A stretch of 64,000 nucleotides of DNA from G038396625 sp038396625 (GTDB taxonomy: Bacteria; Bacillota; Clostridia; Peptostreptococcales; Thermotaleaceae): NCBI GenBank assembly GCA_038396625.1, contig CP121688.1, forward strand, positions 930,001 through 994,000, written 5' to 3'. Positions 17,705-26,574 of this stretch are shown piece after piece. The notes beneath the pieces are model-generated. The model worked only from the letters and a program-made list of their open reading frames with translations, did no database searches and was not told where the DNA came from. Positions within the stretch are counted from its first letter, which is position 1, and each line of letters begins with the position of its first letter. Position numbers and translations under genes: made by a program.

Positions 17705-19219
17705 ATGTGTATACCACAAAAAGAATCAAAAAAAGTATTACAAACCCTTAATATTTCTAAAAGCTTTCCTGGTGTAAAGGCACTATCGGATGTTTCTTTC
17801 GAACTGCATAAAGGAGAGATTTATTGTATTGTTGGAGAAAATGGTGCAGGAAAGTCTACGTTTATCAAGATATTAACAGGAGCTTTAAAACCTGACAAAG
17901 GACAAATATGGGTAGCGGATGCAATGTTTGATGTCTTAAATCCATATATGGCGCAGAAATTAGGTATTCAAGTTATTTATCAAGAAAATATCTTGGTACG
18001 TCAGATGAGTATAGCAGAAAATATTTTTGTGGGACGTGAAAAGACAAATCGATTTGGATGTATTGACTATGGATATATGATGCGTGAAACGCAAAAGATC
18101 ATTGAATCATTTGATATTCACTTAGATCCTAAGGAACTTGTGGAAAATTTAAGTGTTGCAGATCAACAGTATGTAAAAATTATTAAAGCATTGGCGTTAG
18201 AGCCAAAAGTTTTGATTATGGATGAACCAACGACGATGTTTAATGTAAAAGACACGCAAAAAATTTTAGAGCTTGTGAAAAATATTAGCAAAAGAGGGAT
18301 TGGGGTCATTTATATCTCCCATCATTTGAGGGAAGTAGCTGAAATTGCAGATCGTATTATGGTCCTTAGGGATGGGCAAGTGGTCAACACTTATGATAAT
18401 ACGGATAAGAAGATTGATTTGAATCTATTGACTAAAGAAATGGTAGGAAGACCTGTAGACTTATTCTATCAAAAGAAGAAGAATTCAATTGGAAATACCC
18501 TATTAGAGATTAAAAATCTAAAGCTAAAAGAGAATACAAAAGCAATAAATTTTAAATTAAGAGAAGGAGAAATCTTAGGAATAGCAGGTATGGTAGGATC
18601 TGGGAGAACAGAAATTGCAAGAGCTATATTTGGAGCAGATAAAAAAATGAATGGAGAACTGATTTATAAAAATAAAAGCGTAAAAGTCAATTGTCCAAAG
18701 GATGCGATTAAGATGGGTTTGGGTTTTATTACGGAGGATCGCCAAAAAACAGGATTGGCACTCAACTTAACCATAGCTGAAAATACGACGATTGTAGGCT
18801 TAGATAAATTCAAAAAAATATTTTTAGATATTAAGAATGAGATCAATATTGTCAAAAGATTTGTTGATAAATTAGGTATAAAAACGCCATCCCTGCATCA
18901 AATTGTAAAACTTTTAAGTGGAGGAAATCAGCAAAAGGTAGTTTTATCAAAATGGCTTTTTAAAGACGTAGAGATTCTTATTTTAGATGAACCGACAAGA
19001 GGCATTGATGTAAATGCTAAGTCAGAGATCTACCATATCATGTCTGAATTTGTGCAGCAAGGAAAATCTATCATCATGATTTCATCGGATATGCCAGAAT
19101 TGATTTCAATGAGTGATCGGATTTTGGTTGTAAAAAATGGAGAATTATCAGCAGAAATTTGGGGTAAGGACATTACAGAGGAAAATATTATATCAAACGC
19201 AATTGAGGTGAATGGATAA
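17705..19219 (+). CDS. Sugar ABC transporter ATP-binding protein, RbsA/MglA type
   Basis: The 504-residue protein has two fused ABC domains. The first has Walker A GENGAGKST near residue 43 and LSVADQQYVKI as signature. The second has the modified loop GMVGSGRTE near residue 297 and LSGGNQQKVVLSKWL near 401. This is the RbsA/MglA/XylG arrangement for carbohydrate import. Its stop overlaps the permease start (TAATG). Confidence 0.92.
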   Translation: MCIPQKESKKVLQTLNISKSFPGVKALSDVSFELHKGEIYCIVGENGAGKSTFIKILTGALKPDKGQIWVADAMFDVLNPYMAQKLGIQVIYQENILVRQMSIAENIFVGREKTNRFGCIDYGYMMRETQKIIESFDIHLDPKELVENLSVADQQYVKIIKALALEPKVLIMDEPTTMFNVKDTQKILELVKNISKRGIGVIYISHHLREVAEIADRIMVLRDGQVVNTYDNTDKKIDLNLLTKEMVGRPVDLFYQKKKNSIGNTLLEIKNLKLKENTKAINFKLREGEILGIAGMVGSGRTEIARAIFGADKKMNGELIYKNKSVKVNCPKDAIKMGLGFITEDRQKTGLALNLTIAENTTIVGLDKFKKIFLDIKNEINIVKRFVDKLGIKTPSLHQIVKLLSGGNQQKVVLSKWLFKDVEILILDEPTRGIDVNAKSEIYHIMSEFVQQGKSIIMISSDMPELISMSDRILVVKNGELSAEIWGKDITEENIISNAIEVNG

Positions 19220-20175
19220 TGGATGAAGTACAAGCAAAAACAATTACCCATAGGTTTGGCAGAAACCAATCGGTGTTATTAATTGGTGTTATTATTGGAA
19301 TTAGTATCATTGTTTCCTTACTAAATCCAAACTTTTTAACCATCAGTAATTTGTTTGCAGTTTTTCAACAAGTAGCTGTATTAGGTATCATTACTATGGC
19401 GATGGTGCTATTATTAATATCGGGATTGATTGATTTATCTTTGGGAGCTATGATGGGATTAAGCTGTGTAATCATAGCAAAACTCGTCATGAATGGGATA
19501 CATATAGGCATTGCTATCATGGTAGGGGTACTGGTTTGTATTTTATGTGGACTTATTAATGGTATTATTGTAAGTAAAAGTAAATGCGTCCCCTTGATTG
19601 TAACACTGGGGATGAGTTATGTATATTATGGCTTTGCCCTTGTGATATCAGGAGGAATGTTTCTGACGTTGGGTGGGAAATTTAAAGTATTGGGAAGAGG
19701 TAAACTTTTAGGCATCCCCATTCCCATGATTGTATTTCTTTTTATCGTGTTGGGTACCTATATTTTACTAAAATACACCAAGTTCGGAAGAAGAATTGTA
19801 TCTATAGGAGGAAATGAAGAAGCTGCTTTCTTAGCAGGGATTAATATTGATGCCTATAAGATAAAAGTTTATGTAATAGGATCAGTCTTAGCAGCCTTGG
19901 CAGGATTGGTATTGCTTTCTCGACTGGGCAATGCATTGGCAGATGTAGGAAATGGCTATGATTTGAGGGCACTGGCAGCCGCTATTATAGGAGGCGTTAC
20001 TTTTGAAGGTGGAAAAGGTACTGTTGGAGGTGCTTTTTTAGGCGTAATATTATTAGGAATTGTTTCAAATGCCATGAATATTCTTAGTGTTTCCTCCTAC
20101 TATCAAACGGTGGTTTTAGGATTTATTATTGTAGTAGCTGTGGTGGCGAGTAATATTGGAAAGCACCATAAATAA
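19219..20175 (+). CDS. Sugar ABC transporter permease, RbsC type
   Basis: The 318-residue inner membrane protein has about eight to ten hydrophobic segments. Family motifs are LISGLIDLSLGAMMGL near residue 68, GRRIVSIGGNEEAAFLAGI near 193, and AAIIGGVTFEGGKGTVGGAFLG near 254. It pairs with the ATPase immediately upstream (1-nt overlap). The imported sugar is unknown. Confidence 0.92.
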   Translation: MDEVQAKTITHRFGRNQSVLLIGVIIGISIIVSLLNPNFLTISNLFAVFQQVAVLGIITMAMVLLLISGLIDLSLGAMMGLSCVIIAKLVMNGIHIGIAIMVGVLVCILCGLINGIIVSKSKCVPLIVTLGMSYVYYGFALVISGGMFLTLGGKFKVLGRGKLLGIPIPMIVFLFIVLGTYILLKYTKFGRRIVSIGGNEEAAFLAGINIDAYKIKVYVIGSVLAALAGLVLLSRLGNALADVGNGYDLRALAAAIIGGVTFEGGKGTVGGAFLGVILLGIVSNAMNILSVSSYYQTVVLGFIIVVAVVASNIGKHHK

Positions 20176-20204
20176 AAAGGAAAAAGAGAAGGTGAAGATA
20201 GAAT

Positions 20205-21113
20205 ATGCACAATGTTATCAGCATAGATCTAGGGGGAACAAAAATAGAAGCCGGTGTGATCAATGCACAAGGGAAGATTTTAAAATCTATTACAACACAG
20301 ACAGATGCAGAAAAAGGAAAAGAAGCAGTAATAGATAAGCTCATACATCTGATAGAATATTTAAAAGTTGGATTGGAAGTAAAAGCTATCGGTATTGGAT
20401 CTCCTGGGTTTGTGGATGTGGAGAAAGGTATGGTATTGTTTGCAGAAACAAATTTGCCCGGGTGGACAAAAGTAACTCTTCAGCAGATTATTGAAAATGC
20501 TTCTGGAATTCCTACTATTGTGGACAATGATGCAAATGTTGCAGCTTTGTGCGAAGGATGGATTGGTGTGGCTAAGGAATATGATGATTTTTTAATGATT
20601 ACCCTTGGGACAGGTGTCGGAGGAGCTTTTTATTCTCGAAAAAGATCTGTATGGAGGGGGCATCACTGGCAGGGAGGAGAATTTGGACATATGATTCTTT
20701 ATCCTGAGGGACGATTATGTGGGTGCGGACAGAAGGGTTGTGCAGAAAAATATATATCAGGACGTGCCATCGAACAAATTTATCAAGAAAAAACTGGAGA
20801 AAAGCTAAACACAGAAAATATATTTCAAAAATATCATAGGGGGGATCTGGCAAGTAGTGAAATCATTGACGACTTTGTGAAGAATTTAGCTATCTTTATG
20901 ATTAGTTTGAAAAATATTTTTGATCCTCAAGCATTCGTTATAGGAGGAGGACTCATATATGCTAAAGATGTATGGTGGTCTTCTCTTGATCAATATTTTC
21001 ATAAAAAATGTAATAATAGTGAGAATACGATGATTGTACCTGCAAAATACTTAAATAAGGCGGGTGTCATAGGAGCGGCAAAATTAGCTTTTGACAGGAT
21101 TGTAAATTTATAA
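20205..21113 (+). CDS. ROK-family sugar kinase
   Basis: The 302-residue kinase begins with ISIDLGGTKIEAG (phosphate-binding motif) and has the ROK zinc cluster CGCGQKGC near residues 174-181 after GGEFGHMIL. DNDANVAALCE contains the catalytic Asp. It resembles glucokinase and N-acetylmannosamine kinases. It is the last gene of the operon and would phosphorylate the imported sugar. Confidence 0.9.
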   Translation: MHNVISIDLGGTKIEAGVINAQGKILKSITTQTDAEKGKEAVIDKLIHLIEYLKVGLEVKAIGIGSPGFVDVEKGMVLFAETNLPGWTKVTLQQIIENASGIPTIVDNDANVAALCEGWIGVAKEYDDFLMITLGTGVGGAFYSRKRSVWRGHHWQGGEFGHMILYPEGRLCGCGQKGCAEKYISGRAIEQIYQEKTGEKLNTENIFQKYHRGDLASSEIIDDFVKNLAIFMISLKNIFDPQAFVIGGGLIYAKDVWWSSLDQYFHKKCNNSENTMIVPAKYLNKAGVIGAAKLAFDRIVNL

Positions 21114-21140
21114 AAGTCATTAGAGGCGTTGTATAATCAA

Positions 21141-21174
21141 AAAGAAAGCATTAAGAAGATAAAATGCTTTCTTT
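21141..21174. terminator. Bidirectional terminator
   Basis: AAAGAAAGCATT pairs with AATGCTTTCTTT around a 10-nt loop. T-runs follow on both strands. It separates the convergent ROK kinase and PucR genes and includes the PucR stop codon. Confidence 0.8.
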
Positions 21175-22173
21175 TGATATGTTTTTTTCTTTTCTTATAA
21201 GCCATGCCAATTTTAAAAGCCAGCTATCTTCAACGTTTTTTAAGTCGAAGCCTGTGTGATGATATATTTTATCAATACGATAAAGTAAGGTATTTCGATG
21301 AATAAAGAGGGCGTTGGCAGTGTCCGTTAAGTTTAGATTGTTACGAAAAAATGTTTCCATAGTACGTTCCATTTCTTTATCGAAGATTTCCACAGTCTTT
21401 TCATGAAACACCCTATAAAATATAGATTGTTTTAAGTCTTCATCCATAGTTGCAATCATACGATATAAATACATTTTTTCATAATGTAGCACAGAACCGG
21501 ATAACTGAAAAGTAGATTGAAACTGGAATGCTTGAAGACAACGATGATAGCATAAATGAAGGTCTGTTATTTGATGGATTTTACCACCAATGGCAATACA
21601 GCATTCCATAAAAAGGTCTGATAAAATATTTTCTAATAAATCTGTACAAGATTGTTCAATCCCTATTTCTTTTGATAAGATAAGTATATTTTGTTGATAA
21701 TCAAAAATCAGTGTTGTATCCATGGAATGCAAAATGATTTCTCGAATTGTACCTTTATCCTGCTGTGGGCATCGAAGAAGAAGTACATAACTATGTAGGA
21801 AATGTTTATATTCTTCCTCTAGTTTCAATACATCCGTATCCTCCGTATTTCCTTCTAACAGGTTTTTAAGGGTTTGGGTAGAAGATGTATCGTGTTGCAA
21901 GGCCATTGCGATCATAGATAATACCAGTTGTATTTTTTCATCCAAAAGATATCTTTCTGATTGAATGCAAATATAAAAGCTTTCATCCTTTGTCTTGATT
22001 TCATAAATATTATATCCACCATAATGCATGTGAACATGCTTTGCAATTTCTGTTAGGGAGAGGTTAAAATCAAAATCCTTTGGAAATGTACATTGCATAT
22101 GATTGGAAATGATCACAATATTCTTTTTTAGAATACGATAGATTTCTGATAATATATCTTGTAGAAAAATCAT
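21151..22173 (-). CDS. PucR/CdaR-family transcriptional regulator
   Basis: The 340-residue protein ends in the family helix-turn-helix (TANALFIHRNTLLYRIDKI, residues about 294-312). The middle resembles the GGDEF-like domain found in CdaR proteins. Such regulators usually activate catabolic genes in response to sugar acids or purine-type compounds. The gene lies 20 bp after an ABC ATPase gene and is probably co-transcribed with it. The ligand cannot be inferred. Confidence 0.8.
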   Translation of the reverse strand: MIFLQDILSEIYRILKKNIVIISNHMQCTFPKDFDFNLSLTEIAKHVHMHYGGYNIYEIKTKDESFYICIQSERYLLDEKIQLVLSMIAMALQHDTSSTQTLKNLLEGNTEDTDVLKLEEEYKHFLHSYVLLLRCPQQDKGTIREIILHSMDTTLIFDYQQNILILSKEIGIEQSCTDLLENILSDLFMECCIAIGGKIHQITDLHLCYHRCLQAFQFQSTFQLSGSVLHYEKMYLYRMIATMDEDLKQSIFYRVFHEKTVEIFDKEMERTMETFFRNNLNLTDTANALFIHRNTLLYRIDKIYHHTGFDLKNVEDSWLLKLAWLIRKEKNISKESILSS

Positions 22174-22193
22174 TTTTTTCCCCTTTTAAGCTA

Positions 22194-23306
22194 TTAAAAG
22201 ATTGTTTTCTCTGTATGAAAATCAAATAAATGAATATGACGACCATTTACTTGAAGCGTTACCTGATCACCTATTTTTTTCGTTGTATTGGATTTTACCC
22301 TTGCTACTACTTGTTTGTTGCAGATGGTCATGTAAAGATAAGTTTCTGCACCCATCATTTCAGCTACCTCAATAGCTGCGCTAAAATTTGAATATCCATC
22401 AGTGGAAGAATTTTCCACTGCTTCTCGGATATATTCTGGGCGAATACCGATATAAACTTCTTTGCCTACATAAGCTTGTGCTTTTAAAAGTTCTTGTTTG
22501 TCCATAGGCAGATGAAAAACTTTTCCATCAGAGAGCTTTAGGAAGATTTGACCTTGCTCGTTCACTACTTTTCCTTCAAGAATGTTCATCTGAGGACTGC
22601 CGATAAATTCTGCAACAAATTTATTTGCAGGATGGTCATAAGCATTTTGTGGGGTATCGATTTGCTGTACTACGCCATCCTTCATGATAACAATACGCGT
22701 TCCCATCGTCATGGCTTCTGTTTGGTCATGGGTTACATAGATAAAAGTAGTTTGTAGTTTATTATGAAGCTTAGAGATTTCCGTTCTCATTTGTACCCTT
22801 AGCTTAGCATCAAGATTAGATAAGGGTTCGTCCATCAAAAACACCTTAGGATTTCGAACGATAGCTCTACCCAAAGCTACTCTTTGTCTTTGACCGCCAG
22901 ATAAAGCCTTTGGTTTACGATGCAATAAAGGTTCAATATCTAATATTTTTGCAGCCTCATGCACCTTTTGATCAATTTCATCCTTTGAAAATTTACGAAG
23001 CTTTAATCCAAAGGCCATGTTTTCATAAACAGTCATATGGGGATAGAGGGCATAATTTTGAAATACCATAGCAATATCCCGATCTTTAGGAGCTACGTCA
23101 TTAACAAGCTTATCCCCGATATAAAGCTCCCCAGCAGAAATGTCCTCAAGACCTGCAATCATCCGTAAAGTTGTAGTTTTTCCACAACCTGAAGGACCAA
23201 CTAATACAATGAATTCTTTATCTTGTATCTCCATATTAAAATCTTTTACTGCGAGTACATCTCCCGGGTAAACTTTTTGAATACCTTTTAATACAACTTT
23301 TGCCAT
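22194..23306 (-). CDS. Sugar ABC transporter ATPase, UgpC/MsmX type
   Basis: This 370-residue MalK-like ATPase has Walker A GPSGCGKTT, Q-loop MVFQNYALYPHMTV, signature LSGGQRQRVALGRA, MDEPLSNLDAKLR, and a carboxy regulatory TOBE domain (RPEYIREA). The ATG at 23306 follows AAGGAGG; an in-frame extension to 23387 lacks a ribosome site. No permease or binding protein lies next to it. It is probably a shared ATPase that serves several CUT1 sugar importers, as MsmX does in Bacillus. Confidence 0.9.
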   Translation of the reverse strand: MAKVVLKGIQKVYPGDVLAVKDFNMEIQDKEFIVLVGPSGCGKTTTLRMIAGLEDISAGELYIGDKLVNDVAPKDRDIAMVFQNYALYPHMTVYENMAFGLKLRKFSKDEIDQKVHEAAKILDIEPLLHRKPKALSGGQRQRVALGRAIVRNPKVFLMDEPLSNLDAKLRVQMRTEISKLHNKLQTTFIYVTHDQTEAMTMGTRIVIMKDGVVQQIDTPQNAYDHPANKFVAEFIGSPQMNILEGKVVNEQGQIFLKLSDGKVFHLPMDKQELLKAQAYVGKEVYIGIRPEYIREAVENSSTDGYSNFSAAIEVAEMMGAETYLYMTICNKQVVARVKSNTTKKIGDQVTLQVNGRHIHLFDFHTEKTIF

Positions 23307-23420
23307 TGAGAAACCTCCTTGTTTGTATAAAACTGTGTATACGAAATGCTTTATACTATAAATATAATGAAAAAAACAATAAAACACAATTGGGAGATGT
23401 TATAAATATAGACAATACAT

Positions 23421-23441
23421 TTTGTTATATTATACAACAAA
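23421..23441 (-). promoter_or_regulatory. Imperfect palindrome upstream of the UgpC-type ATPase
   Basis: TTTGTTATA and TACAACAAA form an 8/9 inverted repeat around 3 nt, 115 bp before the ATPase start. On the minus strand it contains GTATAATATAAC, so it may overlap a -10 box and act as an operator. Confidence 0.4.
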
Positions 23442-23473
23442 GTGAGAACATAGGGTTCTTCACGGGAGATAGA

Positions 23474-24400
23474 TTATGAAGTTGCAGATAAATTTGCTAG
23501 GGCTGCTGCCAGTCTTGCACCTACTTTAGCATTATTAAACACTAATTGAATATTGGATTCGAGACTTTTTCCACCAGTAATGTGCTTAACCTTTGAGAGA
23601 AGGAAAGGAGTCGCTGCTTTTCCTTTAATTCCTTTTTCTTTTGCTTCTATTAAGGCATCTTCAATCGCTTGATGAATAGTAGAAAAATCCATTTCGTATT
23701 CTCGGGGAATAGGGTTGGCGATAACCATTCCACCTTCTAGCTGAAGATCCCATTTTGCTTTGAGTGCTTTTGCCAGTTCATTTTCTGAATCCACACGATA
23801 ATCAACTTGAAAACCACTTTTTCGTGTGAAGAAAGCAGGAAATGCATCCGTTTGAAAACCTACTACAGGGACACCATGGGTTTCTAAGTATTCTAAGGTT
23901 AACCCGATATCCAGTATAGACTTAGCACCTGCACAAACAACAGCTACATTGGTGTGGGCTAACTCCATGAGATCTGCAGAGATATCAAAGGTTTCTTGGG
24001 CTTCTCGATGGACGCCACCAATGCCACCCGTGACAAAAACCTTGATGCCCGCTAAAGCAGCAATAATCATTGTAGAAGCAACAGTGGTAGCACCGTTTAG
24101 TTTTTTGGAAATGATAAAGGGAAGATCTCTTCTACTGGCCTTAAGGATATCTTTTTCTTTACCTAAATATTCCAATTCTTCTTTAAGAAGTCCTACTTTT
24201 AATCGGCCTTTTAAGATGGCTATAGTGGCTGGAATTGCACCATTGTCTCTTATAATTTTTTCCACTGCATTGGCTGTTTCTATATTTTGTGGATAGGGCA
24301 TACCATGAGATATGATGGTGGACTCTAATGCCACAACAGGCTTTCCTTCTTGAATAGCTTTTTGGATCTCTGGCTGTATATCTAAATATTCTTTAAACAT
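23474..24400 (-). CDS. psuG: Pseudouridine-5'-phosphate glycosidase
   Basis: PsuG reversibly cleaves pseudouridine 5'-phosphate to uracil and ribose 5-phosphate. The protein is 308 residues with family motifs VVALESTIISHGMPYPQN near residue 23, ASRRDLP, GATTVASTM, FVTGGIGGVHR, and VVCAGAKSILDIG. The ATG at 24400 has GAGGAGA 8 nt upstream; a GTG at 24418 is less likely. It overlaps the upstream kinase gene by 19 nt, forming a two-gene salvage operon. Confidence 0.95.
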   Translation of the reverse strand: MFKEYLDIQPEIQKAIQEGKPVVALESTIISHGMPYPQNIETANAVEKIIRDNGAIPATIAILKGRLKVGLLKEELEYLGKEKDILKASRRDLPFIISKKLNGATTVASTMIIAALAGIKVFVTGGIGGVHREAQETFDISADLMELAHTNVAVVCAGAKSILDIGLTLEYLETHGVPVVGFQTDAFPAFFTRKSGFQVDYRVDSENELAKALKAKWDLQLEGGMVIANPIPREYEMDFSTIHQAIEDALIEAKEKGIKGKAATPFLLSKVKHITGGKSLESNIQLVFNNAKVGARLAAALANLSATS

Positions 24401-25488
24401 AGATTCATCTCCTCGCACAGTTTTTTAATATTTTCCAAGGACATAGTGGGGTTAATCGTATTTTCATGAGATAATGCCAATATAGAAGCAGCCATGGCAA
24501 AACGGGCTCGCGTATCTAGTTTATAGTCATGGATGTGGCTATAAGCTAGTCCAGCCATAAATGCATCTCCAGCACCTGTAGCATTGATGACCTTTAGCCT
24601 AGGTGCAGACAAGTGCTTAGAAGAATAGATATCCTTATAGAATATCCCATCTTTACCTAGAGATATGAATACTTGTTTTACACCTTGGCTAAGAAAATAA
24701 TCTCCAGCTTTCTCTAAATCCTTTTTTGTGTGAATTTTTATTCCTGAAAGGATTTCTGCTTCCAGCTTATTAGGTTTTATTGTATGGAACAATCCTATGA
24801 TTTCCTTTACCTTTTTGGCTTTTGATGTAGAAACAGGATCCAGAAAAAAAGGTATTTCTTTAAAGTTGTTTAATAAATAGGCTAAGACTTCTTGAGGAAG
24901 GTTTGTATCTACGATGATTAATTGGGCATTTTTAATGACATGAGATTTTTTTCGAATAAAATCCACCGTGATTTTATCGAAAATGTCCATATCAGAAATT
25001 GCCACCTGCATATCTCCAAGTTCGTCTAAAATGGAAAGATAAGTAGAGGAAGAGCTATCCTTTAGTACCAAAGTATGCTGCATATTGATACCAGAAATAT
25101 TACATTCCTCTAAAATTTTCTTGCCATACAAGTCGCCTCCTACGGCAGAAAGGAGCTTGGTTTGGATATCCAGTTTTACTAAGTTTTCAGCGATATTTCT
25201 TCCAACACCGCCTAAAGAAATTTTGACTTTTCCAGGATTAGAGTCTTTTAAAATCAAGGATTGATTTGTAAATCCTTGGATATCTATATTTGCTCCACCA
25301 ATGACAGCAACATATTGTTCTTCATTTACAATATAGCCTTTTCCTGCAATATAGCCCTTCTTTATTAGATTGGCAATGTGTACTGCTACAGATGAACGGG
25401 TGATCCCTAAGTGTATAGCCAATTCTTGTTGAGATATGAAAGGATTTTTTCGAATATAATTGAGTATTTGTTTTTCGCGTATTGTCAT
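24382..25488 (-). CDS. psuK: Winged-helix PfkB-family kinase, probable pseudouridine kinase
   Basis: The protein has an amino-terminal winged helix (IRKNPFISQQELAIHLGITR, residues about 10-29) fused to a PfkB/ribokinase domain. The latter has GGANIDIQGF near residue 64, GGVGRNIAENL near 92, and the catalytic NATGAGDAFMAGL near 306. With psuG directly downstream, pseudouridine phosphorylation is the natural role. The helix probably binds the palindrome just upstream of the start, so enzyme and regulator are one chain. The ATG at 25488 is used; a start at 25500 is possible. Confidence 0.88.
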   Translation of the reverse strand: MTIREKQILNYIRKNPFISQQELAIHLGITRSSVAVHIANLIKKGYIAGKGYIVNEEQYVAVIGGANIDIQGFTNQSLILKDSNPGKVKISLGGVGRNIAENLVKLDIQTKLLSAVGGDLYGKKILEECNISGINMQHTLVLKDSSSSTYLSILDELGDMQVAISDMDIFDKITVDFIRKKSHVIKNAQLIIVDTNLPQEVLAYLLNNFKEIPFFLDPVSTSKAKKVKEIIGLFHTIKPNKLEAEILSGIKIHTKKDLEKAGDYFLSQGVKQVFISLGKDGIFYKDIYSSKHLSAPRLKVINATGAGDAFMAGLAYSHIHDYKLDTRARFAMAASILALSHENTINPTMSLENIKKLCEEMNLCLKNI

Positions 25489-25511
25489 GATAAACACCAA
25501 CTTATGCTTAT

Positions 25512-25533
25512 TTTATAAACTTATGTTTATAAA
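25512..25533 (-). promoter_or_regulatory. Operator palindrome for psuK-psuG
   Basis: TTTATAAAC, TTAT, GTTTATAAA: a perfect 9-bp inverted repeat 24 bp before the psuK start. TATACT at 25535-25540 (minus strand) could be the -10 box. The position suits repression by the kinase's own winged helix. Confidence 0.6.
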
Positions 25534-25582
25534 TAGTATACCCTAAAATATTATATATATGAAGAATTATTTTACCCATAAA

Positions 25583-25621
25583 AAAATCAGGAGATAGAAA
25601 AAATTCATATCTCCTGATTTT
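25583..25621 (-). terminator. Terminator of the 38-aa gene
   Basis: A perfect 14-bp stem (25583-25596 with 25608-25621) has an 11-nt loop; the minus-strand transcript ends in a seven-base T-run. Confidence 0.85.
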
Positions 25622-25627
25622 CATAGT

Positions 25628-25744
25628 TTAGCAACCACCATATCCGCCGAAACCGTAGCAATTGCAAAAGATGATCACTAATAGAAGAAAGAAAAATAGT
25701 AAACTACTGTCATTCCCAAAACCCAAATATGATTTTTCAGCCAT
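25628..25744 (-). CDS. Small hydrophobic spore-coat-like protein (38 aa)
   Basis: The peptide begins MAEKSYLGFGNDSSLL, continues with a single very hydrophobic stretch (FFFLLLVIIFCNC) and ends in a glycine/tyrosine tail with a final cysteine. Such peptides (YjcZ-like and related clostridial families) are often sporulation or coat proteins. AAAGGAGG lies 8 nt before the ATG at 25744, which excludes the longer frame to 25918. A strong terminator follows immediately. Function is inferred from composition only. Confidence 0.6.
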   Translation of the reverse strand: MAEKSYLGFGNDSSLLFFFLLLVIIFCNCYGFGGYGGC

Positions 25745-25931
25745 GATAGACACCTCCTTTATTGTTATGTAGCTTGGGTGTTTTACATAGTCGATTTTAT
25801 CTAATATACAGTATGAAAACTTGGATAAATGTGTGCTTGCAGTAGGGGTACATGTGTAAGATTGTAAGCGCATTGAATATTTTGACTTGTTTAGACTGGT
25901 ATAATTATTTGTCTTCATATATAATAAAAAT

Positions 25932-26291
25932 ATGAATGGAACAATTATTTTTTATGACGAAGCAAACAGATATCCTGTTATTGACTTTATAGAGACCCTT
26001 AGTATTGGAGAAAAGGCAGAGATTATACGCTACTTTGATTTGCTAGAGGAATATGGAATGGCGCTAGGTTTGCCCTATATACAAAGAATTGGGAAAAAAC
26101 ATCAATTATGGCAGCTTAAGATTCCTTACGGCAAAACTGACCTTTATTTTATTTTCTTCCATAGAGACAAGGGTGAATTAATCTTTATTCATGGATTTAA
26201 AAATAATAAAGAGGTGAATATTAAGAAAGAATTGGAGATTTCTTTAGAGCGGATCCTTCAATTAGAGAAAAGAAAGGAGGTTTCTTGGTGA
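25932..26291 (+). CDS. higB: HigB/Gp49-family toxin
   Basis: The 119-residue basic protein has the RelE-superfamily Gp49/DUF891 pattern: YPVIDFIETLSIGEKAEI at the start, IGKKHQLWQLKIPYG in the middle, YFIFFHRDKGELIFIHGFKN near residue 72. Relatives are ribosome-dependent mRNA interferases. The antitoxin gene overlaps its end by 4 nt, the toxin-first order typical of HigBA. No good ribosome site is seen before the ATG, so it may be poorly translated or leaderless. Confidence 0.82.
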   Translation: MNGTIIFYDEANRYPVIDFIETLSIGEKAEIIRYFDLLEEYGMALGLPYIQRIGKKHQLWQLKIPYGKTDLYFIFFHRDKGELIFIHGFKNNKEVNIKKELEISLERILQLEKRKEVSW

Positions 26292-26566
26292 TAAAGTGGA
26301 AAGATTATCGAGAAAGATTAATAGAGAATCAAGGAAATCAAAGTGAGCTTTTCGATAATGAACTGCAGTATAAGCTTGTGAGAGAAATCATTCGATATCG
26401 CAAAGAAAGAAACCTCACACAAAAAGAATTAGCAGAAATTATAGGGACAAAGCAATCTGCAATTTCCCGACTAGAGTCGGGGAAACTGAATCCGTCCTTA
26501 GAATTTCTTTTAAAGGTAGCAAAGGCATTAAACGTAAAATTAGATATTCAATTTACTACTGAATAA
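26288..26566 (+). CDS. higA: HigA-type XRE antitoxin
   Basis: The 92-residue protein has a helix-turn-helix (NLTQKELAEIIGTKQSAISR, residues about 43-62). The GTG at 26288 is 7 nt after AAAGGAGG and overlaps the toxin stop (GTGA); a TTG one codon earlier is possible. It should neutralise the toxin and repress the pair's promoter. Confidence 0.85.
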   Translation: MIKWKDYRERLIENQGNQSELFDNELQYKLVREIIRYRKERNLTQKELAEIIGTKQSAISRLESGKLNPSLEFLLKVAKALNVKLDIQFTTE

Positions 26567-26574
26567 TGGATCAA

